Origin: a bacterium
GTDB taxonomy: Bacteria > Chloroflexota > Dormibacteria > Dormibacterales > Dormibacteraceae
Direction: 5' to 3'
Assembly (NCBI GenBank): GCA_004299235.1
Contig: SCQL01000001.1
Coordinates: 1-64,000, forward strand
Length of the DNA stretch: 64,000 nt
In this document: one piece after another, positions 16,372-24,501 of the stretch
How the letters are laid out: the number at the start of each line of letters is the position of its first letter
Numbering within the stretch: the first letter of the stretch is position 1
Notes under the pieces: generated by a model
Told to the model about the DNA's origin: nothing
Database searches by the model: none
Seen by the model: only the letters and a program-made list of their open reading frames with translations
Translations under genes and position numbers: made by a program

Positions 16372-17556
16372 ATGGCAACCATGATCGTAGCGGGCGCGCG
16401 CACACCTTTCGGCAAATTCGGGGGTGCCTTCAAGGACGTTTCGGCGGCCAGCCTGGGCGCCCGCGCCATCCGAGCCGCGCTCGAGCGGGCGGGCGTCAAA
16501 GGCTCCGAGGTTGACTACGTGATCATGGGCCAGGTCCTGCAGGCCGGTGCCGGGCAGATCACCGCGCGCCAGGCGGCGATCGAGGCCGGGATCCCGCCAG
16601 AGGTGCCCGCGCTCACCATCAACAAGGTCTGCCTTTCCGGCATCAACGCCATCGCCCTGGCCGACCAGCTCATCCGCGCGGGCGAGGTGGAGGTGGTGGT
16701 CGCGGGCGGCATGGAATCGATGTCCGAGGCGCCGTACCTCGTGCCCAAGGCGCGGTTTGGCGTCCGGATGGGCAACAGCGAGATGGTCGACTCCATGGTC
16801 CACGACGGCCTGTGGTCGACGTTCACCGGGCAGCACATGGGGGAGAGCTCCGACGAGGTCAACCGCGAGCTCGAGCTGAGCCGTGAGGAGCAGGACGCGT
16901 GGGCCGCGCGCTCCCACCAGAGAGCCCAGGCGGCGTGGGACAGTGGCGCGCTCGCGGGCGAGGTGGTCGCGGTCGCGCTGCCCCAGCGTCGAGGCGATCC
17001 AGTCAAGGTCGAGCGGGACGAGGGCGTGCGACCTGGGACGACGGTGGAGTCGTTGAGCAAGCTGGCGCCCGCCTTCAAGCGGGAGGGCACCATCACTGCC
17101 GGCAACGCGTCACAGATCTCTGACGGGGCGGCGGCGGTGGTCGTCATGTCGGAGGAGCGAGCCCGCAGGCTGGAGGTCGAGCCGCTCGCCGAGGTGGTGG
17201 CGCACGGGATGAGCGCCGACCGCTACGCGTGGCTGCACACCGTGCCCGCACTGGCGCTCAGCCACGCGCTCAAGAAGGCCGGTCTCGAAGTCGATGAGCT
17301 GGACCTGGTCGAGATCAACGAGGCGTTTGCCGCGGTCGCGCTCAACGCGACTCGCATGCTCGAGCTCGACGAGGAGCGCGTCAACGTCAACGGCGGGGCG
17401 GTCGCGCTCGGTCACCCCATCGGCGCCAGCGGAGCGCGACTCGTGCTTACGGTCGCCCATGAGCTGAAGCGGCGCGGGCTGCGCACCGGTGCGGCGGCGC
17501 TGTGCGGCGGTGGCGGCCAGGGCGATGCGTTGATCGTCCGCCGGCCGAAGCCATGA
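16372..17556 (+). CDS. Acetyl-CoA acetyltransferase (thiolase)
   Basis: This 394-residue thiolase condenses or cleaves acetoacetyl-CoA, and related enzymes do so for longer beta-ketoacyl-CoA. The nucleophilic Cys is in NKVCLSGINAI (residue about 87), the His of the second loop in NVNGGAVALGHPIGASGAR, and the acid/base Cys in LCGGGGQGDALIV. The mid loop (GQHMGESSDEVNRELELSREEQDAWAARSHQ) is typical. Its stop overlaps the peptidase start (ATGA at 17553), giving a two-gene operon. Confidence 0.94.
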   Translation: MATMIVAGARTPFGKFGGAFKDVSAASLGARAIRAALERAGVKGSEVDYVIMGQVLQAGAGQITARQAAIEAGIPPEVPALTINKVCLSGINAIALADQLIRAGEVEVVVAGGMESMSEAPYLVPKARFGVRMGNSEMVDSMVHDGLWSTFTGQHMGESSDEVNRELELSREEQDAWAARSHQRAQAAWDSGALAGEVVAVALPQRRGDPVKVERDEGVRPGTTVESLSKLAPAFKREGTITAGNASQISDGAAAVVVMSEERARRLEVEPLAEVVAHGMSADRYAWLHTVPALALSHALKKAGLEVDELDLVEINEAFAAVALNATRMLELDEERVNVNGGAVALGHPIGASGARLVLTVAHELKRRGLRTGAAALCGGGGQGDALIVRRPKP

Positions 17557-19490
17557 GCGAACGCAAGGTCGCGCCGTACGGGTCCTGGGCTTCGCCCATC
17601 ACTCTCGACCTCGACCTCGAGAACACGGTGAGCTATCGCAACGCGATGGTGCGATGGGACGGCGACGACCTCTACTGGACCGAGCTGCGTCCGTACGAGC
17701 AGGGACGCGTCGTCGTCGTGCGCCGCGGTGCGGACGGCGCCGTCGCCGATGTGACCCCGCCCGGCTTCAACGCGCGCACGCGCGTCCATGAGTATGGCGG
17801 TGGTCAGTTTGCGGTGAGCGGCGGCAGCGTGTGGTTCGTCAACTTCAACGACCAAAGGCTGTACCGGCAAGAGCGGGGCGGCACGCCCAAGGCGATCACG
17901 GCGCTGGTCGACGTGCGGCACGCGGACGTGGTCGTGGATGCGCGGCGCGGACGGCTCTTTGCGGTTCGCGAGGACCACACCACGGGCGCTCGCGAGGCGG
18001 TGACCTCGCTCGTGGCGGTGGACGTCAATGGGGAGCACGCCGCCGTCACGGTCGCCACCGGCAACGACTTTTACTCATCGCCCAGGCTCAGCCCGGACGG
18101 CAGACGGCTCGCATGGCTCACGTGGAACCACCCGAACATGCCATGGGACGGCACCGAGCTGTGGGTTGGAGAGCTGGACGGCGAGGGACGTGTCACGTCG
18201 TCCCGCTTCGTCGCCGGCGGCAGAGCCGAATCCATCTACCAGCCGGAGTGGTCTCCCTCGGGTGAGCTGTACTTCGTCTCGGATCGCAGCGACTGGTGGA
18301 ATCTCTACCGCGCGCGGGGCGAGGGCGACGAGCCCGTCTGCCCGCGTGCCGCCGAGTTCGGGGCGCCGCAGTGGGTCTTCGGCATGACGCATTACGGATT
18401 CTTCGGCGAGGACGAGATCGTGTGCGTGTTCTCGGAGACCGGAGGGACCAAGCTCGGCCGCATCGACCTCAATGGCGGCACGTTCAAGCAGGTCGAGCTT
18501 GGGTACACGTCCCTCAACAGCCTGGTCGTGAGCGGGCGGCGGGCGGCCACGTTCGCGGCTTCGCCCACCCTCTCGGAAAGGGTCCTGGTGGTCGACCTCG
18601 ACACCGGCGCCCAGGAGGTGGCGAAGGTCTCCAACTCCGCTCACGTCGACGCCGGTTATTTCAGCATCCCGCAGGCGATCGAGTTCCCAACCGAAGGGGG
18701 GCTCAGCGCGCATGCCTTCTACTACGCACCGAAGAACACGGATTTCGAGGCGCCGCCTGAAGCCAAGCCGCCGCTGATGGTGCGCTGTCATGGCGGACCG
18801 ACCGGCGCCGCCGGCCCGAACTTCAACCTCGAGTATCAGTATTGGACGAGCCGAGGCTTCGCCATCGTCGACGTTAACTACGGCGGCTCGAACGGTTTCG
18901 GCCGCGCGTACCGCCTGCGCTTGAACGGTAACTGGGGCGTGGTCGACGTCGATGACTGCATCAACGCCGCCCGCCACCTGGTCGAACGGGGCCTGGTCGA
19001 CGCCGATCGCGTCTCGATCACCGGCGGTTCGGCTGGTGGATACACGACGCTGCTTTCCGTGACCAAGAGGCGCTTCTACAACGCCGGCGCCAGTCACTTC
19101 GGCGTCGGCGATCTGGAAACCTTCGTCCAGGACACGCACAAGTTCGAATCGCGCTACGTGGACACGCTCGTCGGCCCGTACCCGGAGCGCGCCGACCTCT
19201 ATCGGGAGCGCTCCGCGGTCAATTTCGCGGACGACCTCAGCTGCCCGGTGATCCTGTTCCAGGGCCTCGAGGACAAGATCGTGCCACCCAGCCAGGCCGC
19301 GCAATTCGTCGCCGCCTGCGTGAAGAAGAAGCTGCCCTTCGCCTACGTGGCTTTCGAAGGTGAGCAGCACGGGTTTCGCCAGGACAAGAACATCCGGCGC
19401 TCCATCGAGGGGGAGATGAGCTTCCTAGCCCAGATCTTCGGTTTCGAGACCGCCGACGAGATCGAACCGGTGAAGATCGAGAACTTCTGA
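17553..19490 (+). CDS. S9-family (prolyl oligopeptidase-type) serine peptidase
   Basis: This 645-residue protein has an N-terminal beta-propeller (about residues 30-380, with TolB-like repeats such as LSPDGRRLAW and PEWSPSGELYFVSDRS) and a C-terminal alpha/beta hydrolase domain. The nucleophile is in ITGGSAGGYTTL; the acid is expected in LFQGLEDKIVPPSQA and the His in EGEQHGFR. This arrangement suits a dipeptidyl/acylaminoacyl peptidase. No signal peptide is visible, so it is probably cytoplasmic. ATG 17553 overlaps the thiolase stop by four bases. Confidence 0.93.
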   Translation: MSERKVAPYGSWASPITLDLDLENTVSYRNAMVRWDGDDLYWTELRPYEQGRVVVVRRGADGAVADVTPPGFNARTRVHEYGGGQFAVSGGSVWFVNFNDQRLYRQERGGTPKAITALVDVRHADVVVDARRGRLFAVREDHTTGAREAVTSLVAVDVNGEHAAVTVATGNDFYSSPRLSPDGRRLAWLTWNHPNMPWDGTELWVGELDGEGRVTSSRFVAGGRAESIYQPEWSPSGELYFVSDRSDWWNLYRARGEGDEPVCPRAAEFGAPQWVFGMTHYGFFGEDEIVCVFSETGGTKLGRIDLNGGTFKQVELGYTSLNSLVVSGRRAATFAASPTLSERVLVVDLDTGAQEVAKVSNSAHVDAGYFSIPQAIEFPTEGGLSAHAFYYAPKNTDFEAPPEAKPPLMVRCHGGPTGAAGPNFNLEYQYWTSRGFAIVDVNYGGSNGFGRAYRLRLNGNWGVVDVDDCINAARHLVERGLVDADRVSITGGSAGGYTTLLSVTKRRFYNAGASHFGVGDLETFVQDTHKFESRYVDTLVGPYPERADLYRERSAVNFADDLSCPVILFQGLEDKIVPPSQAAQFVAACVKKKLPFAYVAFEGEQHGFRQDKNIRRSIEGEMSFLAQIFGFETADEIEPVKIENF

Positions 19491-19544
19491 GCCGGTGCTC
19501 GCCAGCCATCGTTGGGTCCGCGGCGGACTATCTTTGGCGTCGTT

Positions 19545-19630
19545 GTCGGCGTGGCGGAATGGCAGACGCGCCAGCCTTAGGAGCTGGTGCCCGAAAGGGC
19601 GTGGAGGTTCAAATCCTCTCGCCGACACCA
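19545..19630 (+). tRNA. tRNA-Leu (anticodon UAG)
   Basis: Acceptor GTCGGCG pairs with CGCCGAC before A-CCA (encoded). The anticodon stem CCAGC/GCTGG closes loop CTTAGGA, giving anticodon UAG. A long variable arm (GTGCCCGAAAGGGC) and a T-arm with GGTTCAAATCC follow, as in class II tRNA-Leu. Confidence 0.97.
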
Positions 19631-19711
19631 GAGGTGCCCGTGGCTGCGGGGCGGCTTCCGGGTAGGCGCCCTGCACCTGATCCGGGGCCCGTGGCCTAAA
19701 GTTCAAGTTTC

Positions 19712-20764
19712 GTGGGACAGGAAGGTCCGCAGCGGAATGGCTCCCAGCCCAAGGTCGAGAGTAACGGCCACCAACACGTTGGCGGGTATCGCGTGCTGCG
19801 GGAGCTCGAGACCGACAGCCTCGGCTCGTTGTACGAGGCGGAGCATCCGCGACTGCGGCGGCGCGTCGCGGTGCGAACCATCGGCGCGAGCGTCGCGCGC
19901 GATGTGAGTTTCTCGCGCCGGTTCCTGCTCCAGCTGCGCTCGTATGCGTCGCTCGAGCACGAGGCGATTCCGCGGCTGTACGAGCTGGCCTACGACGGCG
20001 GGTCTCCGTACCTGGTGACCGAGATGGTCGCCGGCCGCACGCTTGACGACGTTTTCGGAGCCGGCGATCGATACGAGCCGCTCGGCGTGATCGCCCTGCT
20101 GCGGCCGATTGCAAGCGCGCTTGACTACGCGCACTCGCGCGCGACCACTCACTGCGACGTCAAGCCGGCGAACATCCTGCTTGCGGACGACGGCCGCACG
20201 CTGCTGACGGGCTTCGGTCTCGCCACCGTCGCCTCGTTCAACACCGGTCCGGGCGCGGGCGGTCCGGGCGCGGGCGGTCCGGTCGCTCCTGACTACGTGG
20301 CGCCGGAGCGCCTGGTCGGACGCGACGTCGACGGCCGTGCCGATGTCTACTCGTTCGCCGCGATCATCTTCGAAGCGGTGACAGGGCGCCGTCCGTTCTC
20401 CTCCAAGAGCTGGATCGAAACTCTGAGCCGGCGCCTTTACGAAACCCCGCCCAGTGTGCTCGACGTCGTGCCCGACCTCCCGGCGCCGTTCGCCTCCGTG
20501 CTTCAGAACGCGATGGACCGGGATCCGGCTCGCCGGCCGGCGACCGCGGGCGCCCTGCTCGACAGCCTCGAGGGCACGATCACGTCTCCCGGCGGCGATC
20601 CCGCCCCGGTTCACTGGTTGCAGCCGGTCATGCACCGCGGCAGCATCGGGTTGAGCGCGGTGCTGGTGCTGGTGGTTGGGGCGGCTGAGATGGCGTGGCT
20701 GCTGGAGGGTTCCGGCCTATCCATCCTGATGCGGTTCACGCACCACCTGCTCGGCCAGCCCTGA
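19712..20764 (+). CDS. Membrane-anchored protein kinase-like protein, predicted pseudokinase
   Basis: This 350-residue protein has a Ser/Thr protein kinase fold (about 24-280) and one C-terminal transmembrane helix (about 312-332). The fold is recognisable (LYEAEHPRLRRRVAVR, HCDVKPANILL, YVAPERLVG, DGRADVYSFAAIIFEAVTGRRPF), but key residues are altered: the beta-3 Lys is Arg (VAVR), the Gly-rich loop lacks its first glycines (LETDSLGS), the expected alpha-C Glu is not visible, and the DFG Asp is Gly (TGFGLAT). The HRD Asp, Lys and Asn survive. The activation segment contains a GPGAGGPGAGGP repeat encoded by a 12-base repeat. It probably cannot transfer phosphate normally. Starts at GTG. Confidence 0.85.
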   Translation: MGQEGPQRNGSQPKVESNGHQHVGGYRVLRELETDSLGSLYEAEHPRLRRRVAVRTIGASVARDVSFSRRFLLQLRSYASLEHEAIPRLYELAYDGGSPYLVTEMVAGRTLDDVFGAGDRYEPLGVIALLRPIASALDYAHSRATTHCDVKPANILLADDGRTLLTGFGLATVASFNTGPGAGGPGAGGPVAPDYVAPERLVGRDVDGRADVYSFAAIIFEAVTGRRPFSSKSWIETLSRRLYETPPSVLDVVPDLPAPFASVLQNAMDRDPARRPATAGALLDSLEGTITSPGGDPAPVHWLQPVMHRGSIGLSAVLVLVVGAAEMAWLLEGSGLSILMRFTHHLLGQP

Positions 20765-20807
20765 GCACCGACCTCCCGCGCAGGCGATGAGCGGGGAGCG
20801 GGTTCTG

Positions 20808-22190
20808 TCAGCCGTGGCGGCCGTCGATCATCACGACGCCGGTGCACGTGAACAGGCGGTCGACGACGAAACCTGGATTCAGGTTTGACGGGTCCTGGCC
20901 GACCGCCGAGCCGATCTGCTGCACGATCTGCTGAGCGGGAACGTTCAATCCGAACACGGTCCCGCCCACGGCCGTGATCTCGATCAGACCGCCCCTCGCA
21001 ACGAGCACCACCGAGCCCGTCCACCCGACGCCGTTGTAGGTCCCGGTGCCCGTGACGATCGCTCCCGCAAGCGTGTCGCCGGTGACCGTCAGGTTGAGAT
21101 TGGAGAGGCCGTTGACCATGATCGCGCCCACCAGTTCCTTTGATGTGTAGCCGCGCCGGATCGCGCCGTTCTGGTCGATGTTGGAGGAGACGCACGGTTC
21201 CACTGCGGCCACCGCAAGGAACGGTTCCTCGCCGTCGGTCCCCAGCCCGCTGACTCCGATCACGACGATCGAGTAAATGCCGGCCGGTGCGTTGTTGACG
21301 ACGACGACGATCGGTGAAGGGCCGCTGCCGGTGTACTTCTGGCCGTCAGGGGTCTCGACCCGAAGCTGCATGGCGCTGCCGGGATAGCCGAGCGCGGCTT
21401 TGACCAGGCCGCCGCCGGCGTAGCTGTACGTGTACTGATGCTGTTCGCCGTTGTGGAGGGGCGCGCCGATGAAGTCCTGCTCGGTGCCGGGCGTGGTCCC
21501 CGCGCTCGACGCATCAGACGCCGCCAGCGCGGGCCCGAACGGATCGCTGGGATCCAGCTGGATGGGGCCCGGGTTGCCGATGTTGCCCTGTGGGTCCGCC
21601 AGGGCCTGCTGGCCGGCGATGAGGTGGACGTGATTCTTGCCGTCGAAGTCCAGCTCGCCGTTGAAGAGCTTGACCAGCATCGAGCCATCGGCGTTGACGA
21701 GGATCTCGAACCTGGTGCCGCGCACGGAGGCGACGGCGGATTGCCCGGCCACCTGAAAGCTGGCGCCGGCCACCAGGCGCTGGACGTTGGTCAGCGTGCG
21801 GCCGATCTTCTGGGTGAGCCGGACGTCGTGAAGGTTGCCGGTCTTGGAGAAGTGGGCTGAGGTCAGGGTGATCTCCGTGTTGCTCGCCAGCCGCGTGAGC
21901 GTGCCGTCGGGGAGCTGGATCGACGCCCGGCCCTTGGCGTCGGTCTTGACGGAGTCGCCCGGTTGGACGAGGGCGCCGGTCGCCGCCGTCGAGTAACCGC
22001 CGCCGTCGCGCGCCACAGACGCCGCAGGCTGGAAGACCGTCAGCGTGGCCGCCGCGTTGACCGCCGCCTGGGCGACCGAGTCGAGCCAGAAAATCGCTCC
22101 GCCCACGAGCAGCGCGATGACCGTGAGCACGATGAGCAGGCGGCGGCCGCCTCGACGCTTGGGCGGCGTTCGGGCCTTTACGGCTGCCAT
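20808..22190 (-). CDS. FecR-domain exported protein, paralogue 1
   Basis: This 460-residue protein has a basic cytoplasmic N-terminus, one transmembrane or signal segment (about 17-40), then an extracellular FecR domain (about 70-195): VQPGDSVKTDAKGRASIQLPDGTLTRLASNTEITL, SFQVAGQSAVASVRGTRFEILV and LFNGELDF. A second region (about 230-460) holds two further beta-rich units and a Cys pair (EPCVSSN, LFTCTG). FecR usually conveys signals to an ECF sigma factor, but no sigma factor is adjacent. The end matches the frameshifted end of the neighbouring paralogue (VVDRLFTCTG... versus VDRVYSCNG...). Convergent with the pseudokinase. Confidence 0.85.
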   Translation of the reverse strand: MAAVKARTPPKRRGGRRLLIVLTVIALLVGGAIFWLDSVAQAAVNAAATLTVFQPAASVARDGGGYSTAATGALVQPGDSVKTDAKGRASIQLPDGTLTRLASNTEITLTSAHFSKTGNLHDVRLTQKIGRTLTNVQRLVAGASFQVAGQSAVASVRGTRFEILVNADGSMLVKLFNGELDFDGKNHVHLIAGQQALADPQGNIGNPGPIQLDPSDPFGPALAASDASSAGTTPGTEQDFIGAPLHNGEQHQYTYSYAGGGLVKAALGYPGSAMQLRVETPDGQKYTGSGPSPIVVVVNNAPAGIYSIVVIGVSGLGTDGEEPFLAVAAVEPCVSSNIDQNGAIRRGYTSKELVGAIMVNGLSNLNLTVTGDTLAGAIVTGTGTYNGVGWTGSVVLVARGGLIEITAVGGTVFGLNVPAQQIVQQIGSAVGQDPSNLNPGFVVDRLFTCTGVVMIDGRHG

Positions 22191-22278
22191 GCTGCCCCGG
22201 AACGATACTTCAAGGATTGCCTAACGCAGCCCGCTTACGTCGCTTGCCTGGGCGCTCACCGGTGGCCCTCGATCACCA

Positions 22279-23691
22279 TCATGTCCCCGCCCGCGCCGTT
22301 GCAGGAGTAGACCCGGTCGACGATGAAGTCGGAGGGGATCGAGGTGATGGACGTGCCGCGGCCGAGGTCAGCCTGGAGACGACTTCGGTGGTGACGTTGA
22401 TGCCCTGGACGGCGACCTGGCTGATGACCGCCCCCAGGTTCGGCGTTGCCGCGTAGAAGACCACCGTCCAGGCGAGCGGGACGCCGCCGAGGTTGGAGTG
22501 GTAGTGGATGCGGGCCGAGGTGGCCGAGGTGCCCAGCACCTGGAGGGTGACTCCCGTCGCCCCCGACCGTTGCAGCGCCTGCGCGATCTCGGCGTTGCTC
22601 AGGGTCTGCCGGACCACCGTGCCGCTGTCGACGTTGCCCGCGGCGCAGCCGGCGTCGGTGGCGAAGCTGATCGAGTAGGGCTCGCCGCCTGACGGTAGGT
22701 TGAGGGCGCGCACGATCGCCCTGTAGAGGCCGGGCGGTCCGTTGGCGATCTTCAGGACGATCGGCGGCGGACCCTGCTTGAAGTGGGCCCGTCCGTTGGC
22801 ATCGGTGACCATCACGCTCATCAAGCTGCCCGGGTAGCAGAAGGCAAGGCTCAGGTCGCCGCCGGGAGAGTTGTAGTCGCTCTCAGCCGTCTGGCCGGTG
22901 GTGAGGTTGTCTCCGCTCGCCGTCTGCACGGTCCCGGCGTTGTTGCCGGCCAAGGCCGCCTGGGTGCATTGGGTTGAGAGGGCGAAGGGATCCCGCACTT
23001 CGGGCTGGATCGGACGCGGGTTGGAGAGTTTGCCGTTGGCGTCGGCCTCGATCTGCTGCCCGGCGTGGATCGTGGCGGTGGTGGCGCCGCTGACCGTGAC
23101 CGTGCCGTCGAAGACCTTGATGAGGTTGGAGTGGTCGGCTCGGACCAGGACCTCGAACTGGGTGCCGCGGACCGAGGCGCTCACGGAGTGGCCGCCGACC
23201 TGAAAGCTCGCGCCGCCGACCAGGTGCTGCACGTTCGAGAACGTTCGCCCGACCTTCTGCACCACGCCCGCCGATTGCAGCGTGCCGTCCTGCTTGAGCT
23301 GGGCGGCGGTGACCGTCACGGTCGTGCCGGGCGACAGGCGCACGTAGGAGCCGTCGGGGAACTGGATGGCGGCGTGGCCGTGCTGGTCTGACCGCACCGA
23401 GTTGCCGGCGTTGAGCTGCTGGCCCGCGACGCCGGCCCTGTAGTTGGAGTCGTGGTCGCCGACGTCGACGGCGGGGCTGAAGATGACCAGCGCCGCGGGC
23501 GCCGGGACGCCGGCCTGCGCTCGGACGACGAGGAAGTAGTAGCCGCCGCCTCCCCCCAGCAACAGCACCAGCAGCAATGCCACCAGACAGCCGCAGCCGC
23601 AGCCACGGCCGGAGCAGCCGGACTTTGGCGGCGCCCCCGGGGGCAGTGCCTGCTGTGTGGCGACCGGGGCCGGCGGTGGCTGAACGGCCAT
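22279..23691 (-). CDS. FecR-domain exported protein, paralogue 2 (frameshifted near its 3' end)
   Basis: This is a paralogue of the gene at 20808 with the same plan. It has a Pro-rich N-terminus with a CSGRGCGCGC motif before the transmembrane helix (about 35-57), a FecR domain (VRSDQHGHAAIQFPDGSYVRLSPGTT, SVSASVRGTQFEVLV, VFDGTVTV) and a C-terminal beta-rich region. The open frame ends in a Ser/Pro/Thr-rich tail of 30 residues that has no counterpart. Shifting frame near 22374 restores ADLGRGTSIT, then FIVDRVYSCNG and MMVIEGHR, matching paralogue 1, with a stop at 22256-22258. A one-base deletion or a sequencing error is likely. Confidence 0.85.
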   Translation of the reverse strand: MAVQPPPAPVATQQALPPGAPPKSGCSGRGCGCGCLVALLLVLLLGGGGGYYFLVVRAQAGVPAPAALVIFSPAVDVGDHDSNYRAGVAGQQLNAGNSVRSDQHGHAAIQFPDGSYVRLSPGTTVTVTAAQLKQDGTLQSAGVVQKVGRTFSNVQHLVGGASFQVGGHSVSASVRGTQFEVLVRADHSNLIKVFDGTVTVSGATTATIHAGQQIEADANGKLSNPRPIQPEVRDPFALSTQCTQAALAGNNAGTVQTASGDNLTTGQTAESDYNSPGGDLSLAFCYPGSLMSVMVTDANGRAHFKQGPPPIVLKIANGPPGLYRAIVRALNLPSGGEPYSISFATDAGCAAGNVDSGTVVRQTLSNAEIAQALQRSGATGVTLQVLGTSATSARIHYHSNLGGVPLAWTVVFYAATPNLGAVISQVAVQGINVTTEVVSRLTSAAARPSPRSPPTSSSTGSTPATARAGT

Positions 23692-23703
23692 CGCCGGGGA
23701 AGG

Positions 23704-24300
23704 TTAGCCGGAGGCCGTCTGGAAGTCGACCACCAGGCGAGGCGGGTCGGCGAGCGTGAAGGTGCGCATGCAGGCCGCGCGGCTCAGGCCCAAGCCCCAC
23801 GACACGTAGCCTTCGAAGTCCCCGGTCAGCCGGGCCTCGTTGAGCACGAGATATTCGGGCTGGGTGAAGGCCGTGGGGCCGGTGAAGGTGCTCGTGCCGG
23901 TGGCGGAGTGCACCTGCACCAGGACGCCCGCGTTGCCGCTGAGGGTGATCGTCTGGCCGCTGGCTCCGTTCGCAAAGACCGGCTTGGCCTGGCGCTTGAC
24001 CGTGTACGTGGGCACGCTCGAGTCGAACTGGAGCACAAAGCGGTCAAAACCGGATTGCGCGGCGACCCTGGCGGCGACGGCGTTGGCGACCCCGGTCCTG
24101 CCGCCACCCGTGTCGGCGCAGGCAAACGAGGGCAGATTGGTGCCTGGGGCGGCCGGCGGGGATACCGGCGGCGGCTCGACCCTGGGGGCCGACGCGACCG
24201 AGCTTTGCGCGGTCCGCGGGGATCCCGCGGCGGAGGGGGCCAGCGACGGTCCACAGCCGGCGATGAGGACGGCCAAGCACGGGATCAGGGCGACTCGCAT
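23704..24300 (-). CDS. AMIN-like domain lipoprotein
   Basis: This 198-residue lipoprotein has a type II signal peptide with lipobox LIAGC (Cys about residue 15). The mature part is disordered to about residue 65, then forms a beta-sandwich: FDRFVLQFDSSVPTYTVKRQ, ITLSGNAGVLVQVHSATG, a central YLVLNEARLTGDFEGYVSWGLGL and a final FTLADPPRLVVDFQ, the usual ending of AMIN-type domains that bind peptidoglycan or surface ligands. ATG 24300 gives the signal peptide. It is 12 bases from paralogue 2 of the FecR pair in the same direction and is probably co-transcribed with it; tRNA-Leu(CAA) begins 36 bases beyond its start. Confidence 0.82.
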   Translation of the reverse strand: MRVALIPCLAVLIAGCGPSLAPSAAGSPRTAQSSVASAPRVEPPPVSPPAAPGTNLPSFACADTGGGRTGVANAVAARVAAQSGFDRFVLQFDSSVPTYTVKRQAKPVFANGASGQTITLSGNAGVLVQVHSATGTSTFTGPTAFTQPEYLVLNEARLTGDFEGYVSWGLGLSRAACMRTFTLADPPRLVVDFQTASG

Positions 24301-24335
24301 TGCCCAATGGTATGGTCGTGGCTCGTTACGGCATC

Positions 24336-24422
24336 GCCGAGGTGGCGGAACAGGCAGACGCGTCGGTCTCAAAAACCGATGTCCGCAAGGACGTGCGGGT
24401 TCGACTCCCGCTCTCGGCACCA
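24336..24422 (+). tRNA. tRNA-Leu (anticodon CAA)
   Basis: Acceptor GCCGAGG pairs with TCTCGGC, followed by A-CCA. The anticodon stem CGGT/ACCG encloses CTCAAAA, giving anticodon CAA. The variable arm TGTCCGCAAGGACG and the T-arm GGGTTCGACTCCC are typical. Its anticodon-loop sequence is repeated downstream at 24612 and 24631, beside a truncated tyrosine recombinase. Confidence 0.97.
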
Positions 24423-24490
24423 TGCAGCTGTAACGACCGGCTGCGGGGGCATCGTTACGGTGCTTTCTGGGAAGGCGCCTCAAGGCTAAA

Positions 24491-24501
24491 TTGAATTCGG
24501 A
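24491..24501 (+). repeat. Direct repeat, left copy (candidate island boundary)
   Basis: TTGAATTCGGA is found here and at 28680-28690. A shared CCGGTCC follows both, with one gap. The segment in between holds the recombinase remnant, a decayed gene, HTH genes and hipBA. Eleven bases alone could be chance; the placement at both ends of the accessory segment is what makes it notable. Confidence 0.35.

Noticed and set aside
20237..20282. Twelve-base repeat GGTCCGGGCGCG in the pseudokinase as a possible recombination site
   Set aside because: It stays in frame and encodes Gly-Pro-Gly-Ala repeats in the activation loop, so it is treated as part of the gene.
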